A DNA stretch of 64,000 nucleotides from NORP110 sp051251595 (lineage in GTDB: Bacteria > Pseudomonadota > Alphaproteobacteria > Rhodobacterales > Rhodobacteraceae): positions 440,532 through 504,531 of the forward strand of contig JBPOFA010000002.1 of the NCBI GenBank assembly GCA_051251595.1. Reading direction: 5' to 3'. The position numbers and the translations under genes are program-made. Positions 49,979 through 59,333 of this stretch are shown one piece after another. The notes beneath the pieces were generated by a model. The model was given only the letters and a program-made list of their open reading frames with translations. It was not told the DNA's origin and did not search any database. Every line of letters starts with the position of its first letter. Within the stretch, counting starts at the first letter, position 1.

Positions 49979-51742
49979 CTATTCGGCGGCCTCAACATCT
50001 TCTTTCAAGATCGGAATCTTCATTTCAAAAATAGCACCACCCTGCTCGCTGTTGCGGGCCGTCAGGCGTCCACCGAGGTCGTTTACGATACCTGATGAAA
50101 TTGCAAGCCCAAGTCCAACACCGTCCCCCGGTGCCTTGGTGGTGTAAAACGGTTCAAACAGGCTGTCGAAATCGGCAATCCCATGCCCATTGTCACGCAC
50201 AGTAAGTGTGGCGGTTTCACCGGCTGCGATGATGATTTCTATGGTTGGGTCGGGGGACACTTTGATCGCGTCCAATGCGTTGCGCAAAAGATTTATGATG
50301 ACCTGTTCCAGCCGCACGCGATCCACCAAAACCATAATCGGAACACGCGGCACAGACCGGATGATTTTGGCATCTTCGCGTTTCAGTTGGGGTTCCATAA
50401 TCGACAGCGCCGATGACAAAGCATCCCTTATATCAATGGGTTCAAACGCATCCCCGCCTTTGCGCGCATAGCTTTTGAGTTGCCGCGTGATGGACCCCAT
50501 CCGGTCGATCAAATCATCGACCCGTTGGAAAGATGACAGCGCTTCATCTGGCCGTTTGCGATGTAGCAACAACTTGGCCCCAGCCAGGTAGGTTTTCATG
50601 GCGGCCAGAGGTTGGTTGAGCTCATGGCTGACAGCTGCAGACATCTCGCCAAGCGCGGCGAGTTTGGAGGATTGGGCAAGCGTTTGTTCAGCCACTTCCA
50701 GACTTCTTTCAGCCCTTTGACGCTCGGCAACTTCTCGCTGCAGGGCTTCGTTCAACTGGCGAAGTTCTGCCGACTCTTGTTGGAAGAACACCGATCGTGC
50801 CCGTGCGCGGCGGCTGGCAAAATAGAACGCGATGGCCAAAAGCAGCGCAAAGGCCATGATTTCCAACGCCAACACGCCGTTCACCCGTTCCCGAACCGAG
50901 GCATAGGGTGTGAAGGTTGTCATGTTCCATCCGCGAAACTTGGTTGGGCTTTGAAGGCGAAGTACGGCCTCACCTTCGAGAAAGCCATCGGCCGGCATGG
51001 AGTTGGTCCAATCGGCTGTGGCCAGAAAGGCCCGCCCAATTGCAGATGGCGCGGATTGTGCGCGCAGGGCTTCTTCTTCGGTCAGGCCCCGCCACCTTGG
51101 CTCTGTCGCTAGAATGATCACACCTTCGCTGTCAGAGACAAATACCGCGTCAAAAATCCCGGCCCAACTGGTTTCAAACTTTCGCAGATCCGCCTCGACA
51201 ACGATGACCCCTAAAAGCTGCCCAGCCTCTTCAACCCGGCGGCTGTAGTTAAAGACAAAGGCCCCTTTTTCATTGCGGAAATTGGTGAAAACCGTGTCAT
51301 CAGAGCGTAAAGCATCGACAAAAAACGGGTCAGAACGCCTATTTTCGCCAATAGACGTCCGGTCCGATGCGGCAACCACGCGTCCGCTTTCATCCAGCAA
51401 CATCAAAGAGGCAGAGCCGATTTCATCCAAATACGAAATCAGTCGTTGTGACGACTGAGCGTAATCATCCGCTTTTAGCGCATTTATCAAATTAGGGTCC
51501 CGAGACAGCAACAGCGGCACAACCGAATTTCGTTGCAGTTCGGAAATGAGGTTTCCTGAATAAAGCACCTGACGCAGGTTTGCGCGGTTGCGGGTGTTTT
51601 CCGTGAACCGTTCCGTCAGCCAGTAATTCGTGGCAACGACAACGAACACACCGATCACAGTCACGGCCAGAACGCTGATGCGTCCACGCCATGACATTGC
51701 GGGCCTTAGGGTCCTTTTATCGCTGCTCTTGAACATCGCCAT
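49979..51742 (-). CDS. dctB: DctB-type sensor histidine kinase
   Basis: A 587-residue membrane kinase. Two transmembrane segments (about 19-40 and 290-310) enclose a periplasmic double-Cache/PAS-type sensor (SASLMLLDESGRVVAASDRT, then FVFNYSRRVEEAG). The cytoplasmic part has a coiled coil, the HisKA box GEMSAAVSHELNQPLAAMK with the phospho-accepting His, and HATPase motifs DNGHGI and GVGLGLAI. It phosphorylates the DctD-type regulator encoded next. Layout matches DctB, the C4-dicarboxylate sensor, though ligand choice cannot be proved from sequence. ATG at 51742. Confidence 0.85.
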   Translation of the reverse strand: MAMFKSSDKRTLRPAMSWRGRISVLAVTVIGVFVVVATNYWLTERFTENTRNRANLRQVLYSGNLISELQRNSVVPLLLSRDPNLINALKADDYAQSSQRLISYLDEIGSASLMLLDESGRVVAASDRTSIGENRRSDPFFVDALRSDDTVFTNFRNEKGAFVFNYSRRVEEAGQLLGVIVVEADLRKFETSWAGIFDAVFVSDSEGVIILATEPRWRGLTEEEALRAQSAPSAIGRAFLATADWTNSMPADGFLEGEAVLRLQSPTKFRGWNMTTFTPYASVRERVNGVLALEIMAFALLLAIAFYFASRRARARSVFFQQESAELRQLNEALQREVAERQRAERSLEVAEQTLAQSSKLAALGEMSAAVSHELNQPLAAMKTYLAGAKLLLHRKRPDEALSSFQRVDDLIDRMGSITRQLKSYARKGGDAFEPIDIRDALSSALSIMEPQLKREDAKIIRSVPRVPIMVLVDRVRLEQVIINLLRNALDAIKVSPDPTIEIIIAAGETATLTVRDNGHGIADFDSLFEPFYTTKAPGDGVGLGLAISSGIVNDLGGRLTARNSEQGGAIFEMKIPILKEDVEAAE

Positions 51743-51786
51743 TTGGCGCAGAATAGTCTGCCATGGCTAAAGGCTCAAGCGTGCAG

Positions 51787-52455
51787 TCAGCTGTTTGCCA
51801 TTATGCCAACAAGTGATGCAAACATGGCGGCCCCATCATTTTGCCCCAAGGCTGGATCAGCGGCCCGTTCCGGGTGCGGCATCAGCCCCAGGACACGGCG
51901 GTTTTCGCTTAGAATACCGGCGATGTCGGCCACGGACCCGTTTGGGTTGTTGGCATAGCGAAACGCAATCCGATCTTCATCGGTTAGTTTTTGAACCAGC
52001 TCTGGGTCAGCGGTGTAATTTCCGTCGTGATGGGCAACCGGGTATTGAACCACCTGCCCTGCGTCATAGCCGCCCGTAAAGGCGCTGTCAGCGGTGCCTA
52101 CGGTCAGTGCCTCGGACCGACAGACAAATTTCAAACCGCTGTTGCGCATCAAGGCCCCCGGCAAAAGTCCGGTTTCCGTCAAGACCTGAAATCCGTTGCA
52201 AATGCCGATGACATATCCGCCCCGCTCTGCGTGCTGCACAACGGCACGACAGATCGGTGATTGCGCAGCGATCGCCCCGCAGCGCAGGTAATCCCCAAAG
52301 GAAAAGCCCCCCGGCACACCGATCAGGTCCAGCCCTTCGGGCAAGGACGTGTCCTTGTGCCAGATCATTGTCACGTCAGCGCCAGCGGCCTGAAACGCAA
52401 CAGCAAGATCGCGGTCGCAGTTGGACCCCGGGAAAACGACTACACCAACACGCAT
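51787..52455 (-). CDS. purQ: Phosphoribosylformylglycinamidine synthase, glutaminase subunit
   Basis: A 222-residue class I glutamine amidotransferase. The start VGVVVFPGSNCDRDLA and the nucleophile motif YVIGICNGFQVL (Cys86) are diagnostic, with the His/Glu pair near the C-terminus in GLMPHPERA. With PurS and PurL (not in the window) it makes FGAM from FGAR in purine synthesis. Its ATG at 52455 overlaps the purS stop. Transcribed with purS and purC. Confidence 0.95.
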   Translation of the reverse strand: MRVGVVVFPGSNCDRDLAVAFQAAGADVTMIWHKDTSLPEGLDLIGVPGGFSFGDYLRCGAIAAQSPICRAVVQHAERGGYVIGICNGFQVLTETGLLPGALMRNSGLKFVCRSEALTVGTADSAFTGGYDAGQVVQYPVAHHDGNYTADPELVQKLTDEDRIAFRYANNPNGSVADIAGILSENRRVLGLMPHPERAADPALGQNDGAAMFASLVGIMANS

Positions 52456-52694
52456 CAGCTGATCTCTACCTGATAGCTTTCGATCACCGTATTCGCCAAA
52501 AGCTGTTCACACATGGCCGTAACCTGTTCTTTTGCTGCCGCTTCATCGGTTTCGGCCAGGTCCAGTTCAATCACTTTGCCCTGACGCACACCGTCCACGC
52601 CGTCAAACCCCAAGCTGCCCAATGCGTGACGCACGGCCTCTCCTTGAGGGTCAAGAACGCCATTTTTGAGCATCACATGTACTCTTGCTTTCAT
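52455..52694 (-). CDS. purS: Phosphoribosylformylglycinamidine synthase subunit PurS
   Basis: A 79-residue protein with the PurS pattern: ARVHVMLKNGVLDPQGEAV, ALGSLGFDGVDGVRQGKV and a C-terminal helix AMCEQLLANTVIESYQVE. PurS dimers bridge PurL and PurQ and carry ammonia between them. It overlaps purQ by one base and lies 45 bases after purC. Small subunit of the three-part FGAM synthase typical of alphaproteobacteria. Confidence 0.95.
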   Translation of the reverse strand: MKARVHVMLKNGVLDPQGEAVRHALGSLGFDGVDGVRQGKVIELDLAETDEAAAKEQVTAMCEQLLANTVIESYQVEIS

Positions 52695-52739
52695 CTTAGT
52701 TCATCCTGCTGTCTGCCCCGGACTATGCAGATCGGGGGC

Positions 52740-53501
52740 TCAATTGATCAAGGTCGGTGTATGAGAATGGGTGATGTTGGAAGGCATAACCCCCAACCGC
52801 TTGGCCACTTCTGTATAAGCATCTGCCAAATCGCCCAAATCGTGGCGGAACACGTCTTTGTCCAGCTTGCGGCCGGTTTCGATATCCCAAAGCCGGCAAC
52901 TGTCCGGGCTGATTTCATCGGCGACAATCAATCGCATGAAATCCCCTTCATAGACGCGCCCGATTTCAATTTTGAAATCGATGAGCTTGATGCCAACCCC
53001 GTGCATCACACCGGACATAAAGTCATTCACCCGCAAGGCCAGCGCGACGATATCGTCGAGTTCCTGCTGACTGGCCCAGCCAAAGGCAATCACATATTCC
53101 TCTGGGACCAAGGGATCGCCCAAAGAATCATCCTTGTAGGAAAATTCCACAATCGGACGCGGCAATTGGGTGCCCTCGTCCATGCCAAGACGTTTCGCCA
53201 TGCTGCCCGCGGCATAGTTGCGCACGATGACTTCCAAAGGAATGATCTCGACCTGTCGAATCAACTGTTCGCGCATGTTCAGGCGTTTGATGAAATGGTT
53301 TGGCACGCCGATTGCGGTCAAACCGTTCATAAAAAACTCTGACAACCGGTTGTTTAGAACGCCTTTTCCGTCGATGACGTCTTTTTTCTCGGCATTAAAG
53401 GCTGTTGCATCATCCTTGAAGTACTGAACCAAGGTGCCTGGCTCTGTGCCTTCATATAGAATTTTCGCTTTGCCTTCGTAGATTTTCTTGCGCCGTGCCA
53501 T
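52740..53501 (-). CDS. purC: SAICAR synthetase
   Basis: A 253-residue enzyme. The N-terminus MARRKKIYEGKAKILYEG holds the ATP-binding loop, FKDDATAFNA and KGVLNNRLSEFFMNGL follow, and PLEVIVRNYAAGSMAKRLG, then ELDDIVALALRVNDF are PurC hallmarks. It ligates aspartate to CAIR in purine synthesis. ATG at 53501 (GGGGGCCACATG) is used; the frame to 53624 adds unrelated residues. First gene of purC-purS-purQ, divergent from the ATPase zeta-like gene. Confidence 0.93.
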   Translation of the reverse strand: MARRKKIYEGKAKILYEGTEPGTLVQYFKDDATAFNAEKKDVIDGKGVLNNRLSEFFMNGLTAIGVPNHFIKRLNMREQLIRQVEIIPLEVIVRNYAAGSMAKRLGMDEGTQLPRPIVEFSYKDDSLGDPLVPEEYVIAFGWASQQELDDIVALALRVNDFMSGVMHGVGIKLIDFKIEIGRVYEGDFMRLIVADEISPDSCRLWDIETGRKLDKDVFRHDLGDLADAYTEVAKRLGVMPSNITHSHTPTLIN

Positions 53502-53659
53502 GTGGCCCCCATAGTTTTGAGCCCGCACTCTGCGTACCGGTCCCCGTTTGCAGTGCGTATAAGGGATGTCGTACCCCGCCGCAAGAACACCAGGGGCCTT
53601 GAAGTAAGGCCTCTCAACAGGCATATCAGTGGCAACACTGTAGGAACACGAGGATCACC

Positions 53660-53974
53660 ATGACTGCCTTTGACGATCGCGAAAACGCCTTTGAGAACAA
53701 ATTTGCCCATGATGCAGAAATGCAGTTCAAGGCTGATGCCCGCCGCAACAAATTGCTTGGGCTTTGGGTGGCCGAAATGCTGGGGATGTCCCAGGACGAA
53801 GCAGAGTCCTATGCAAAAGACGTCGTAAAATCCGATTTCGAAGAAGCCGGGCACGAAGATGTCTACCGCAAAGTCTCCGGAGACTTGGGGGACAAAGCAA
53901 CTGAAACTCAAATTCGCGAAAAAATGGCGGAATTGATGGCGACGGCCAAAGCCCAATTGATGGACGAAGCCTAG
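53660..53974 (+). CDS. ATPase inhibitor zeta-type protein (DUF1476)
   Basis: A 104-residue helical protein matching DUF1476: TAFDDRENAFENKFAHDAEM is the N-terminal inhibitory region, followed by RRNKLLGLWVAEMLGMSQDE and a C-terminal four-helix part. In Paracoccus the family member zeta binds F1 and blocks ATP hydrolysis by ATP synthase. The same role is likely here. ATG at 53660 follows AGGATCACC. It has its own terminator and is divergent from purC. Confidence 0.9.
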   Translation: MTAFDDRENAFENKFAHDAEMQFKADARRNKLLGLWVAEMLGMSQDEAESYAKDVVKSDFEEAGHEDVYRKVSGDLGDKATETQIREKMAELMATAKAQLMDEA

Positions 53975-53998
53975 TCTTCAATTTCCATATCTGTTTAC

Positions 53999-54030
53999 AA
54001 GGCGCGCCATGACTGGTGCGCCTTTTTTGT
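53999..54030 (+). terminator. Intrinsic terminator after the zeta-like gene
   Basis: Stem aaggcgcgcc / ggtgcgcctt (53999-54008 and 54015-54024, one G-T pair), six-base loop and a run of six T, 25 bases after the stop codon. Confidence 0.88.
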
Positions 54031-54067
54031 TTTCAATTTTATGCGTTAAGCAACTTTCAAACCCGCG

Positions 54068-55969
54068 GTGATAGCCCATCCCCTACTGAATTTTGGTTGG
54101 GGGAATGTTTTGGAAAATTCTATCGCGCAGGTCCGTGGCACGGGGCCGTTTGCCAAAATTGCGCTGCGCCAAATAATCCCAATCACATTGACCGCGCTCT
54201 GCGTTTGGGTGCTTCAGTCCCGGATCGAGACGATCGATTTCGCCGATGTTTTCCGCATCCTGCGACAGTTTAATGTCTTTCAATGGTCCCTTGCTGTGTG
54301 TGCCAGTGCCGTCAGTTTTTGGGCCATTGGACGATACGATGCCATAATGCATCGCGTTTTGGGGACCGGTATAACGGCCCGGTTCGCCAGTCAAAGCGGG
54401 GCATGTGCCATTGCCATCGCCCAGTTTGTCGGGTTTGGGATCCTTAGCGGTGCTCTGGTGCGTTTGCGCATGTTGCCTGGGTTTTCGTTTCTTGCGGCCC
54501 TTCGCCTGTCCTTGGTGGTCTCTGTAACATTTATGGTCTCGTGGGGCATTCTCTGTGTCACCACGCTCACCTTCCTTCCCCACTCTGTCGCTCTCCCCCG
54601 GTTTGTCGCGCCGCTTTTGTTTTCCTTGATCCTGTGTCTTGGGGCCATGATTATACTGTTCCCACGGGTCTTTTCACGGCTACCGTCCCTCTTGTCGGTT
54701 GGAACGTTCACAGGGCTTGTCACCATAGATTTGTGCTGCGCCGCGATCGCACTGTTTATCTTTATTCCTATGGGTGCGACGGGCGACATATCTCATTTCC
54801 TGGTGGTGTATCTATTGGCATTTGGGGCGGGGCTGATCAGCGGTGCCCCGGCTGGCATGGGGGCATTTGAACTGACAATGGTTTCCCTGATGCCGACTGT
54901 CCCGGCAGAGCAGTTGGTGGCGGCGATCCTCGCCTACCGGATCGTCTATTTTGTCTTGCCGGCATGCTGCGCGGCGGTCTGTCTGGTGAACCCCAGGAAG
55001 AACCCGAATGAGGTCATGGGGCCTATCCAAACAGCCCCTTCGCCAGCAGAGGTCGAAAAAGCATTGTGGGTGTCTGATCGGGCCGAGGCCGGTCTTTTAC
55101 GCCAAGGCGATCTGGACCATGAAATCACGAAGAATGGACACGTCTTGTTAAGCGCAACCTGTGGCCAAAGCCATGTCTGCCTAACCCCGCCCGCGTCCAA
55201 CAAATCGCAGTCCCGCGACATGCTTGTTTGGCTGAAGGATCAAGGTCGCGCCAAAATGCGAGCGCCGTTTGGCTACAAATGCTCAGCCAGACTGGCGGCT
55301 ACTGCGCGGCGCGCAGGATGGAAAACCGTTCCAATTGTTCAAGAGGCCTGGATCAAGCCGGACCAGTTTTGCACAAACGCCACGGGTTTAGGACAGCTGC
55401 GTCGGCACATTAAAAAGGCGCAAAAATCTGGTGTCGAAATCTGCGAGTGCGATGCGACAGACGCCATTTTTCCTGAATTGACCCGTTTGGCAAAACACTG
55501 GGCCAGCCAACACGGCGGCGAACGTGGGTTTTCCATGGGTCGGTTTGAACCTGCATATATCATGCACCAACGTGTGTTTTTGGCCTATTCGAACGGCACT
55601 TTGATCGCGTTTGTAAGCTTTCATGAGGCGCAATCGGAATGGGCCCTTGATTTGATGCGTCACAATGGGGACGCGCCCCACGGCACCATGCATTTTCTGA
55701 TCACTTTCGCCCTTGAAAACGCTGCGTTGATGGGGGTGCAGCGCGTATCATTGGCGGCGGCGTCGCTGCAAAACACCACCCCTCATACGGTGTTCGGCAA
55801 ACTATACGGAATGTTCAACAATCGGTCTGGATGCGACGGGCTCTATAGATTTAAGAACGCATTTGGCCCGAAATGGACAACGCTATACGCCATTGCCCCT
55901 GGGTGGATTTCTTTGGCAAACGGGCTTTACGATGTGCTGATGGCAATTCGCCCTCAGAAACGGTCTTAA
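54068..55969 (+). CDS. mprF: MprF-like phosphatidylglycerol aminoacyltransferase
   Basis: A 633-residue protein: an N-terminal membrane part with about eight spans (to residue 310) of the flippase type, with FVGFGILSGALVRLRML and SGAPAGMGAFELTMV, and a C-terminal soluble DUF2156 domain (about 340-620), with QLRRHIKKAQKSGVEI, SQHGGERGFSMGRF and RFKNAFGPKWTTLYAI. It moves lysine (or alanine) from tRNA to phosphatidylglycerol and flips the lipid outward, lowering sensitivity to cationic peptides. The start is a GTG at 54068; no ATG is in frame nearby. Single-gene unit. Confidence 0.88.
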   Translation: MIAHPLLNFGWGNVLENSIAQVRGTGPFAKIALRQIIPITLTALCVWVLQSRIETIDFADVFRILRQFNVFQWSLAVCASAVSFWAIGRYDAIMHRVLGTGITARFASQSGACAIAIAQFVGFGILSGALVRLRMLPGFSFLAALRLSLVVSVTFMVSWGILCVTTLTFLPHSVALPRFVAPLLFSLILCLGAMIILFPRVFSRLPSLLSVGTFTGLVTIDLCCAAIALFIFIPMGATGDISHFLVVYLLAFGAGLISGAPAGMGAFELTMVSLMPTVPAEQLVAAILAYRIVYFVLPACCAAVCLVNPRKNPNEVMGPIQTAPSPAEVEKALWVSDRAEAGLLRQGDLDHEITKNGHVLLSATCGQSHVCLTPPASNKSQSRDMLVWLKDQGRAKMRAPFGYKCSARLAATARRAGWKTVPIVQEAWIKPDQFCTNATGLGQLRRHIKKAQKSGVEICECDATDAIFPELTRLAKHWASQHGGERGFSMGRFEPAYIMHQRVFLAYSNGTLIAFVSFHEAQSEWALDLMRHNGDAPHGTMHFLITFALENAALMGVQRVSLAAASLQNTTPHTVFGKLYGMFNNRSGCDGLYRFKNAFGPKWTTLYAIAPGWISLANGLYDVLMAIRPQKRS

Positions 55970-56097
55970 AAGCGCCATATCTCATAATCATTATGACTTT
56001 AATGAAATTGCTTCATGTGCGTATTCGTGCCACATGTGCCTTTTCCTGGGGCGGTGCGCTTTGCCAGATCAACAGTAATTGCTGAAAGAAACAATAC

Positions 56098-57114
56098 ATG
56101 ACCAATCCACTGACTCGCCTGCTTGAAACCCGAGACTGGCTTTTGGCCGATGGTGCCACCGGGACGACCTTGTTCAACATGGGATTGGGCGCAGGTGACC
56201 CGCCTGAATTGTGGAATGTTGAGGAACAGGACAAGATTACACAGCTTTACCAAGGGGCTGTGGATGCCGGTTCAGACTTGTTTTTGACGAACAGTTTTGG
56301 GGGCAATGCCTCTCGTCTGAAATTGCACGACGCTCAAAACCGCGTCCGCGAATTGAATATCGCAGCGGCAGAACTGGGCCGCAATGTTGCGGATAAATCG
56401 GACAAAACCATTATCGTCGCCGGGTCCATGGGGCCAACGGGCGACATCATGGCCCCCATGGGGGAGCTGACCCATGAACTTGCCGTGGAAATGTTCCACG
56501 AACAGGCCGACGGGCTAAAGGCCGGCGGTGCCGACGTTGCTTGGGCCGAAACGATTTCTGCCCCCGAAGAATACCATGCCTCTGCCGAAGGGGCCGCGCT
56601 TGCCGGCCTGCCATGGTGCGGCACGATGAGCTTTGATACAGCTGGCCGCACAATGATGGGGCTGACATCTTCTGGTTTGACCAATCTGGTGACAAAGATG
56701 GATCGCCCACCTGTGGCCTATGGCGCGAATTGCGGCGTCGGGGCATCGGATCTGTTGAGAACCGTTTTGGGGCTTACCGCACAAGGCACAGAAATCCCGG
56801 TGATTGCGAAAGGCAACGCTGGCATTCCCAAATATGTCGAAGGCCATATCCACTATGATGGCACGCCAGAATTGATGGCGGAATATGCGCTGTTGGCCCG
56901 CGATTGCGGTGCCAAAATCATCGGTGGATGTTGCGGAACCACAACCGAACACTTGCGCAAAATGCGCGAGGCCCTTGAAACGACCCCTTCTGGACCACGC
57001 CCAACTTTGGAACAGATCACTGAACAATTGGGTGGGTTTTCATCTGCGGTGGATGGCACCGGCGAACCGACTGCGCCGCGCGAACCCAAGGGACGCCGTC
57101 GCCGTCGGGGGTGA
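56098..57114 (+). CDS. bmt: Betaine/cobalamin-type homocysteine S-methyltransferase
   Basis: A 338-residue zinc methyltransferase barrel: LADGATGTTLFNMGLG at the N-terminus, TNSFGGNASRL, the first zinc cysteine in YGANCGVGAS (Cys212) and the pair IIGGCCGTTTEHLR (Cys278, Cys279). It transfers a methyl group to homocysteine to form methionine. A separate corrinoid protein lies 1.3 kb downstream on the same strand, so this may be the homocysteine-binding piece of a split methionine synthase as well as, or rather than, betaine-dependent. The C-terminus is very basic (GRRRRRG). Converges on the radical SAM gene. Confidence 0.87.
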   Translation: MTNPLTRLLETRDWLLADGATGTTLFNMGLGAGDPPELWNVEEQDKITQLYQGAVDAGSDLFLTNSFGGNASRLKLHDAQNRVRELNIAAAELGRNVADKSDKTIIVAGSMGPTGDIMAPMGELTHELAVEMFHEQADGLKAGGADVAWAETISAPEEYHASAEGAALAGLPWCGTMSFDTAGRTMMGLTSSGLTNLVTKMDRPPVAYGANCGVGASDLLRTVLGLTAQGTEIPVIAKGNAGIPKYVEGHIHYDGTPELMAEYALLARDCGAKIIGGCCGTTTEHLRKMREALETTPSGPRPTLEQITEQLGGFSSAVDGTGEPTAPREPKGRRRRRG

Positions 57115-57134
57115 CAGCAGCAAAGACCGTGGTT

Positions 57135-58220
57135 TCAGAACAACGACAGTTGCGTATTGCGTCCAGGCACGCGGAACAAATCGCATCGCAGCCCCTGGGG
57201 TCTGTGATGCAAACCGTGGCGTCGTGCAGAGAGTTTAAATCTTTGGCTGATCAAATCAGCGTAAAAGCCTTCTCCGCGCATGCGGAGCCCCCATTGGGCG
57301 TCGTAGGTCTGGCCCCCATGCATTTCGCGCACCCGCGCCATCACGCGCGCCGCGCGATCGGGGAAATGATGCGCCAACCAGTCTTGAAACAAGGGGCTGA
57401 CCTCCAACGGCAAGCGCAGCATGACCCAATTTGCCGCGTCGGCCCCGGCTTTGGCCGCTTGGGCAAGGATGGTTTCAATGTCATGATCCGTCAGGGCGGG
57501 CACGACCGGCGACACCATCACGTGAACCGGGCAACCGGCCTGAGACAACCGTTCGATGGTTTTCAACCGCCGCAAAGGCGACGGCACGCGAGGTTCCATG
57601 ACACGCGAAATCTTTGGATCAAGGGTGGTTACGGAAATTCCAACGCGGGCCAGACCCGCCTGCCCCATTTCGCCAAGAATATCGATGTCACGCTCGACCA
57701 AGGATCCTTTGGTGACAATCGTAACGGGATGTCGAAAGGCGCTCAGAACCTCCAGGATTTCCCGCATAATTTTGTATCGGGCCTCGATCGGTTGGTAGGC
57801 ATCCGTGTTCGTTCCAATGGCGATCGGTTTGACCTCATAGTTTGGGCGCGAAAGCTCGACTTTCAAACGAGCCGCCGCATTGGGCCGCGCGACAAGCCGG
57901 GTTTCAAAATCCAACCCTGGGGAAAGCCCAAGATAGGCATGGGTTGGCCGCGCAAAACAATAGATGCAGCCATGTTCGCACCCGCGATAAGGATTGATCG
58001 AGCGATCAAAGGAAATATCGGGAGAGCTGTTGCGGGTAACAATTTTGCGAACCTCTTCAACATCGACCTCAGTTCTGACAATTTGCGGATCTTCCGGAAT
58101 ATCCCAACCGTCATGTTCGACCGTCCGTTCATAAGGTTCAAACCGTCCAACGGCATTGGATTGAGCCGCCCGCCCCGGCACACGCAAATGTGGCGGCAAA
58201 GTTTTAGAATTCGATGTCAT
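57135..58220 (-). CDS. SPL/PA0069 family radical SAM protein
   Basis: A 361-residue protein with the radical SAM cluster motif CEHGCIYCFARPTHAYLGL; the three cysteines bind a 4Fe-4S cluster. It follows the family pattern (NPYRGCEHGC, IGTNTDAYQPIEARYKIMR, VTIVTKGSLVERDIDIL, GISVTTLDPKISRVMEPR). Proteins of this type resemble spore photoproduct lyase but occur in non-spore-formers with unknown substrate. ATG at 58220 follows TCAGTTCATG on the minus strand. It is antisense to a 425-codon open frame that is its shadow. It separates bmt from the corrinoid gene. Confidence 0.85.
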   Translation of the reverse strand: MTSNSKTLPPHLRVPGRAAQSNAVGRFEPYERTVEHDGWDIPEDPQIVRTEVDVEEVRKIVTRNSSPDISFDRSINPYRGCEHGCIYCFARPTHAYLGLSPGLDFETRLVARPNAAARLKVELSRPNYEVKPIAIGTNTDAYQPIEARYKIMREILEVLSAFRHPVTIVTKGSLVERDIDILGEMGQAGLARVGISVTTLDPKISRVMEPRVPSPLRRLKTIERLSQAGCPVHVMVSPVVPALTDHDIETILAQAAKAGADAANWVMLRLPLEVSPLFQDWLAHHFPDRAARVMARVREMHGGQTYDAQWGLRMRGEGFYADLISQRFKLSARRHGLHHRPQGLRCDLFRVPGRNTQLSLF

Positions 58221-58390
58221 GAACTGAACGTAGAACAAAGAAAGAACATTGGCCAGTCCAGACGGGCGGTAAAATCCGCGTCTGGTCGGTTGCAGCACAG
58301 GTTTTGTCGCAAAAAGCCAAGTGTTTGCCTAAATTTCAACGATTTACTGAACTTAACACAACGCGCAAGCGCCCCATCTGGAGAATAGCG

Positions 58391-59092
58391 ATGGCTGACG
58401 AAGACGATATCATCCTGAGTGAACTCAGCGACGACGAACTGACCCTGCAGATGCATGACGATCTTTACGACGGGCTCAAAGACGAAATCATCGAGGGCGT
58501 GAACATTCTGCTAGAGCGGGGTTGGGAACCCTACGACGTGTTGACCAAGTCACTTGTCGCCGGGATGACAATTGTTGGGCATGATTTTCGCGATGGTATT
58601 TTGTTTGTGCCAGAAGTGTTGCTGGCCGCAAATGCGATGAAGGCCGGGATGGCCATTCTGAAACCTCTGCTGGTCGAATCCGGTGCCCCGCGCATGGGGA
58701 AAATGGTGATCGGCACCGTCAAAGGCGACATTCATGACATCGGTAAAAACCTGGTCGCCATGATGATGGAGGGGGCCGGTTTTGAGATTGTGGATCTTGG
58801 GATCAACAACTCTGTCGAGGCCTATATTGACACGATCAAATCCGAAGAGGCCGACATTCTGGGGATGTCCGCCCTACTGACCACAACGATGCCTTACATG
58901 AAGGTCGTGATTGATACGATGATTGAAATGGGCATACGCGATGACTACATCGTTCTTGTCGGCGGCGCACCTTTGAACGAAGAATTTGGCAAGGCTATTG
59001 GGGCCGATGCCTATTGTCGGGATGCTGCTGTCGCTGTTGAAACGGCCAAGGAATATGTGTTGAGAAAACACAATCAGATGGCGTCCGATTGA
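58391..59092 (+). CDS. Corrinoid (B12-binding) methyltransferase protein
   Basis: A 233-residue protein: an N-terminal helical cap (about 1-95, VPEVLLAANAMKAGMAIL) and a cobalamin Rossmann domain with the ligand motif GDIHDIGKN (His115 binds cobalt from below), SALLTTTMPYMKV and LVGGAPLNEEFGKAIGADAY. It carries a methyl group on cobalamin between methyltransferases. The ATG at 58391 follows GGAGAATAGCG. Proximity to bmt and DUF1638 suggests the middle piece of a split methionine synthase in this group. Confidence 0.9.
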   Translation: MADEDDIILSELSDDELTLQMHDDLYDGLKDEIIEGVNILLERGWEPYDVLTKSLVAGMTIVGHDFRDGILFVPEVLLAANAMKAGMAILKPLLVESGAPRMGKMVIGTVKGDIHDIGKNLVAMMMEGAGFEIVDLGINNSVEAYIDTIKSEEADILGMSALLTTTMPYMKVVIDTMIEMGIRDDYIVLVGGAPLNEEFGKAIGADAYCRDAAVAVETAKEYVLRKHNQMASD

Positions 59093-59135
59093 TCGCGGCG
59101 CACCTGGTTCTCTGGCTAAATTGCAGGAGCTTTTG

Positions 59136-59333
59136 ATGCCGGGTCGAGTTTTGGCTGCCCTCTTATTTGTTGTGATATCTGCCGCCGGTCTGACGGTATG
59201 GCTGGGATATGCGGTGGCCGACGGCATGGGGTTGGCGGCCGCTTGGCCTGTCTTGGGATTGGTGGTTGCCTTGAGCTTGGCCCTTGGCATTCGACTGCTG
59301 TCAAAGCGATTGAACAGTGACGACACCAACTGA
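59136..59333 (+). CDS. Small membrane protein, 65 residues
   Basis: Two hydrophobic segments (VLAALLFVVISAAGLTVWL and AAWPVLGLVVALSLALGIRLL) and a short charged tail. ATG at 59136 is seven bases after AGGAG. It overlaps the DUF1638 start by 17 bases and lies about 45 bases after the corrinoid gene, so the three look like an operon. Function unknown. Confidence 0.72.
   Translation: MPGRVLAALLFVVISAAGLTVWLGYAVADGMGLAAAWPVLGLVVALSLALGIRLLSKRLNSDDTN

Noticed and set aside
52257..53342. 361-codon open frame on the plus strand
   Set aside because: Runs across the antisense of purQ, purS and purC; no motif, and all three real genes are certain.
55970..56097. SAM-responsive riboswitch upstream of bmt
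   Set aside because: The leader has short GC-rich pieces, but I could not form the SAM-II/SAM-V pseudoknot core with confidence; a covariance-model search would decide.
57111..58388. 425-codon open frame on the plus strand
   Set aside because: It is fully antisense to the SPL-like radical SAM gene, whose motifs are clear. Its own translation has no recognisable motifs and an atypical Arg/His/Gln-rich composition, as expected for a shadow of a GC-rich gene.
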